From: Betaproteobacteria bacterium
GTDB taxonomy: Bacteria; Pseudomonadota; Gammaproteobacteria; Burkholderiales; Burkholderiaceae_E
Length of the DNA: 6,765 nt
Reading direction: 5' to 3'
Assembly: GCA_009925965.1 (NCBI GenBank)
Contig: RFPW01000117.1
Location: forward strand, 1 to 6,765
Shown: positions 5,566-6,765 of the stretch, piece by piece
Layout of the letters: each line of letters starts with the position of its first letter
How positions within the stretch are numbered: position 1 is the first letter of the stretch
Program-made: the position numbers and the translations under genes
Notes under the pieces: generated by a model
What the model saw: only the letters and a program-made list of their open reading frames with translations
Databases searched by the model: none
Told to the model about the DNA's origin: nothing

Positions 5566-6072
5566 ATGACGATTTCGATGTACCAGGCCAGCGCACCCCG
5601 AATCACCAATGCGCTAAACAACCTCAGCCACTTGCTTGAAAAGGCGCAGGCGTTCGTGGATGCCAAAAAGCTCGACGAATCTGCACTGACCCGTTTCCGC
5701 CTCTATCCAGACATGCTCAATATGACCCGCCAGGTTCAGATCGCCTGCGATACGGCCAAGGGCGTCATGGCTCGGTTGGCTGGCGTCGAAATCCCCGTGG
5801 ACGTCGACAACGAAGAGACCATCGCCGCCCTAAGGGCACGCATTGCCAAGACCGTAGCATTCATCCAGACCTTCAAGCCCGAACAAATTGACGGCACCGA
5901 AGACAAGGACATCGTGACCCGGCGGGGCGAGAAAGAAACCCATTACAAGGGCATGCAATTCCTGCTCGGGCACGCGCTACCGAACGTGTATTTTCACTGC
6001 ACGACGACGTTCTGCATCCTGCGCCACAACGGGGTCGAAATCGGCAAACGCGATTACCTCGGCAACCCCTGA
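5566..6072 (+). CDS. DUF1993 family protein (DinB-like helical bundle predicted)
   Basis: Seen: 168 residues, close to the family's usual length, beginning MTISMYQASAPRI, a typical DUF1993 start. Other family-like parts are FRLYPDMLNMTRQVQIACD (44-62), a central LAGVEIPVDVDNEETIAALRARI (71-93), and the C-terminal LLGHALPNVYFHCTTTFCILR (133-153) ending in an IGKRDYLG strand. H136 and H144 are candidate metal ligands by analogy to DinB-like proteins, which is inference. No signal peptide is seen, so it is probably cytoplasmic. Function is not established for the family. The ATG at 5566 has only a weak AAGAGA upstream. The gene is divergent from the BON lipoprotein and ends 36 bp from the convergent hydrolase gene. 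Confidence 0.9.
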   Translation: MTISMYQASAPRITNALNNLSHLLEKAQAFVDAKKLDESALTRFRLYPDMLNMTRQVQIACDTAKGVMARLAGVEIPVDVDNEETIAALRARIAKTVAFIQTFKPEQIDGTEDKDIVTRRGEKETHYKGMQFLLGHALPNVYFHCTTTFCILRHNGVEIGKRDYLGNP

Positions 6073-6073
6073 C

Positions 6074-6100
6074 AACGGCCTGAACAGCCCGTTCACTTTT
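6074..6100 (+). terminator. Weak hairpin with short T-run after DUF1993
   Basis: AACGG (6074-6078) pairs with CCGTT (6089-6093) around a 10-base loop, followed by CTTTT ending at 6100. It starts two bases after the DUF1993 stop. The 5-bp stem is short, so it is a weak intrinsic terminator candidate for the rightward transcript only. Confidence 0.3.
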
Positions 6101-6108
6101 CGACCGGT

Positions 6109-6765
6109 TTAGTCGCGAAGTTCTCTCAGTGGATGGGCCCACGTGGGCCAAGGGCTCACAAAGAACGGGGCGACCATCTCGGCCCTGACCTCGGTGATCG
6201 CAGCGGGTTCCCACCGCGGATGATGGTCTTTATCCACGGCCAGGGCACGAATGCCCTCGGCCGTCTCGGTCTGGCCGGCGCGCCGATTGAGGTGATGAGG
6301 ATGGAAACAATGCCTGACCAGGTCGCGTTCCATACGCAACTCGTCTGCCAGGTTCATACCTCGGGCACGCCGGATTTGCTCGAAGGCCACGTGGAGCATC
6401 AGCGGCGAACGCTTGATCAGGACCTCAAGCGTCGTTTTGGTCCACGGATGATCTTCGGAAGCGAGTGCGGTAACAATTTCTGAGACCGATGGTTGGCCAA
6501 AGCAGCGATCGATTAGGGCTGTAATCGTCGGACCCATGGACGGATCGATGAGGAAGTCCATTGCGGGATCGACCGGCGCCACAGGTTCTTCAAACTCAGC
6601 GAAATACTCGCTCAGCCCCCCTTCGCTCGCCCACTGAGCGAGTTGGAGGGTCTCCCAAAACGCCGCCAACCGATGACTGGGAACATAACGATCTGCCCAG
6701 CCAATCTTGATTGCGGTCGCCGCACCCACCACTGTGCCCGTCAACGCCAACCATTCACCCAGGTG
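6109..6765 (-). CDS. Enoyl-CoA hydratase/isomerase family, 3-hydroxyisobutyryl-CoA hydrolase-like protein, 5'-truncated by the window
   Basis: Known: 3-hydroxyisobutyryl-CoA hydrolases cleave the CoA thioester of a valine-degradation intermediate; the wider group includes hydratases and isomerases with the crotonase fold. Seen: 218 residues open from the window edge. Visible parts are EWLALTG..VGAATAIKIGWADRYVPSHRL (4-33), EDHPWTKTTLEVLIKRSPLMLHV (104-126), IRRARGMNLADELRMERDLV (131-150), EGIRALAVDKDHHPRW (170-185) and MVAPFF (197-202). The HPW..T...L..RSP pattern and the EG.RA...DKD..P.W ending mark the hydrolase-like branch rather than plain enoyl-CoA hydratases. The N-terminal half with the oxyanion-hole region and catalytic acid is outside the window; full members are about 350 residues or more. 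The start lies beyond 6765. It could instead be a related hydratase with another acyl-CoA substrate. Confidence 0.88.
   Translation of the reverse strand, partial: HLGEWLALTGTVVGAATAIKIGWADRYVPSHRLAAFWETLQLAQWASEGGLSEYFAEFEEPVAPVDPAMDFLIDPSMGPTITALIDRCFGQPSVSEIVTALASEDHPWTKTTLEVLIKRSPLMLHVAFEQIRRARGMNLADELRMERDLVRHCFHPHHLNRRAGQTETAEGIRALAVDKDHHPRWEPAAITEVRAEMVAPFFVSPWPTWAHPLRELRD

Noticed and set aside
6133..6483. Rightward open frame of 116 codons near the right end
   Set aside because: It is antisense to the hydrolase-like gene, which shows clear conserved blocks in the leftward frame.
1..6765. A multi-gene defence, mobile or biosynthetic system
   Set aside because: Strands alternate, families are unrelated and individually common, and no integrase, transposase, toxin-antitoxin pair or repeat array is visible.

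Overview
The window is about 6.8 kb of gene-dense bacterial chromosome with eight protein-coding genes, two of them cut by the window edges. Base composition is moderately GC-rich by eye. Shine-Dalgarno sites precede most genes, and every recognisable protein resembles proteobacterial families. The flavin monooxygenase with an N-terminal NTF2-like domain, the 'YNARSET/FHKP.DEKRM' type of SRAP protein, the YSC84-type SYLF protein and DUF1993 together fit a free-living beta- or gammaproteobacterium with acyl-CoA catabolism. That placement is inference. I see no rRNA, tRNA, CRISPR array, insertion sequence, phage gene or integrase.

Layout from left to right. (1) The N-terminal 370 residues of an AMP-dependent acyl-CoA synthetase run leftward off the window. 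(2) Diverging from it across 65 bp is a histidine-phosphatase-family gene, followed 41 bp later by an exported SYLF/YSC84 lipid-binding protein; these two may be co-transcribed. (3) A leftward SRAP (YedK/HMCES-type) gene converges on the SYLF gene and overlaps its 3' end by 20 bp. (4) Across a 158-bp divergent intergenic region packed with GGGTT/AACCC inverted repeats starts a rightward 600-residue SnoaL/NTF2-like plus flavin monooxygenase fusion. (5) A leftward BON-domain lipoprotein converges on the monooxygenase, with a 10-bp hairpin between them. (6) Divergent from the BON gene is a rightward DUF1993 gene. (7) Converging on it from the right edge is the C-terminal 218 residues of a 3-hydroxyisobutyryl-CoA hydrolase-like protein.

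The genes alternate in strand and, apart from phosphatase-SYLF, do not form operons, so the neighbourhood looks like a set of independent housekeeping or accessory units rather than one pathway. The two edge genes are both CoA-thioester enzymes, and the monooxygenase could feed oxidised substrates into such metabolism, but nothing in the sequence links them directly. SYLF and BON proteins are both small envelope proteins of kinds associated with lipid binding or envelope stress.

I did not find a clear undescribed multi-gene system. The points most worth a second look are the palindrome cluster between the SRAP and monooxygenase genes, the phosphatase with serine where the second catalytic histidine normally sits, the domain fusion and variant signature of the monooxygenase, and small regulatory-looking repeats and hairpins. 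No stretch longer than about 160 bp lacks a gene.
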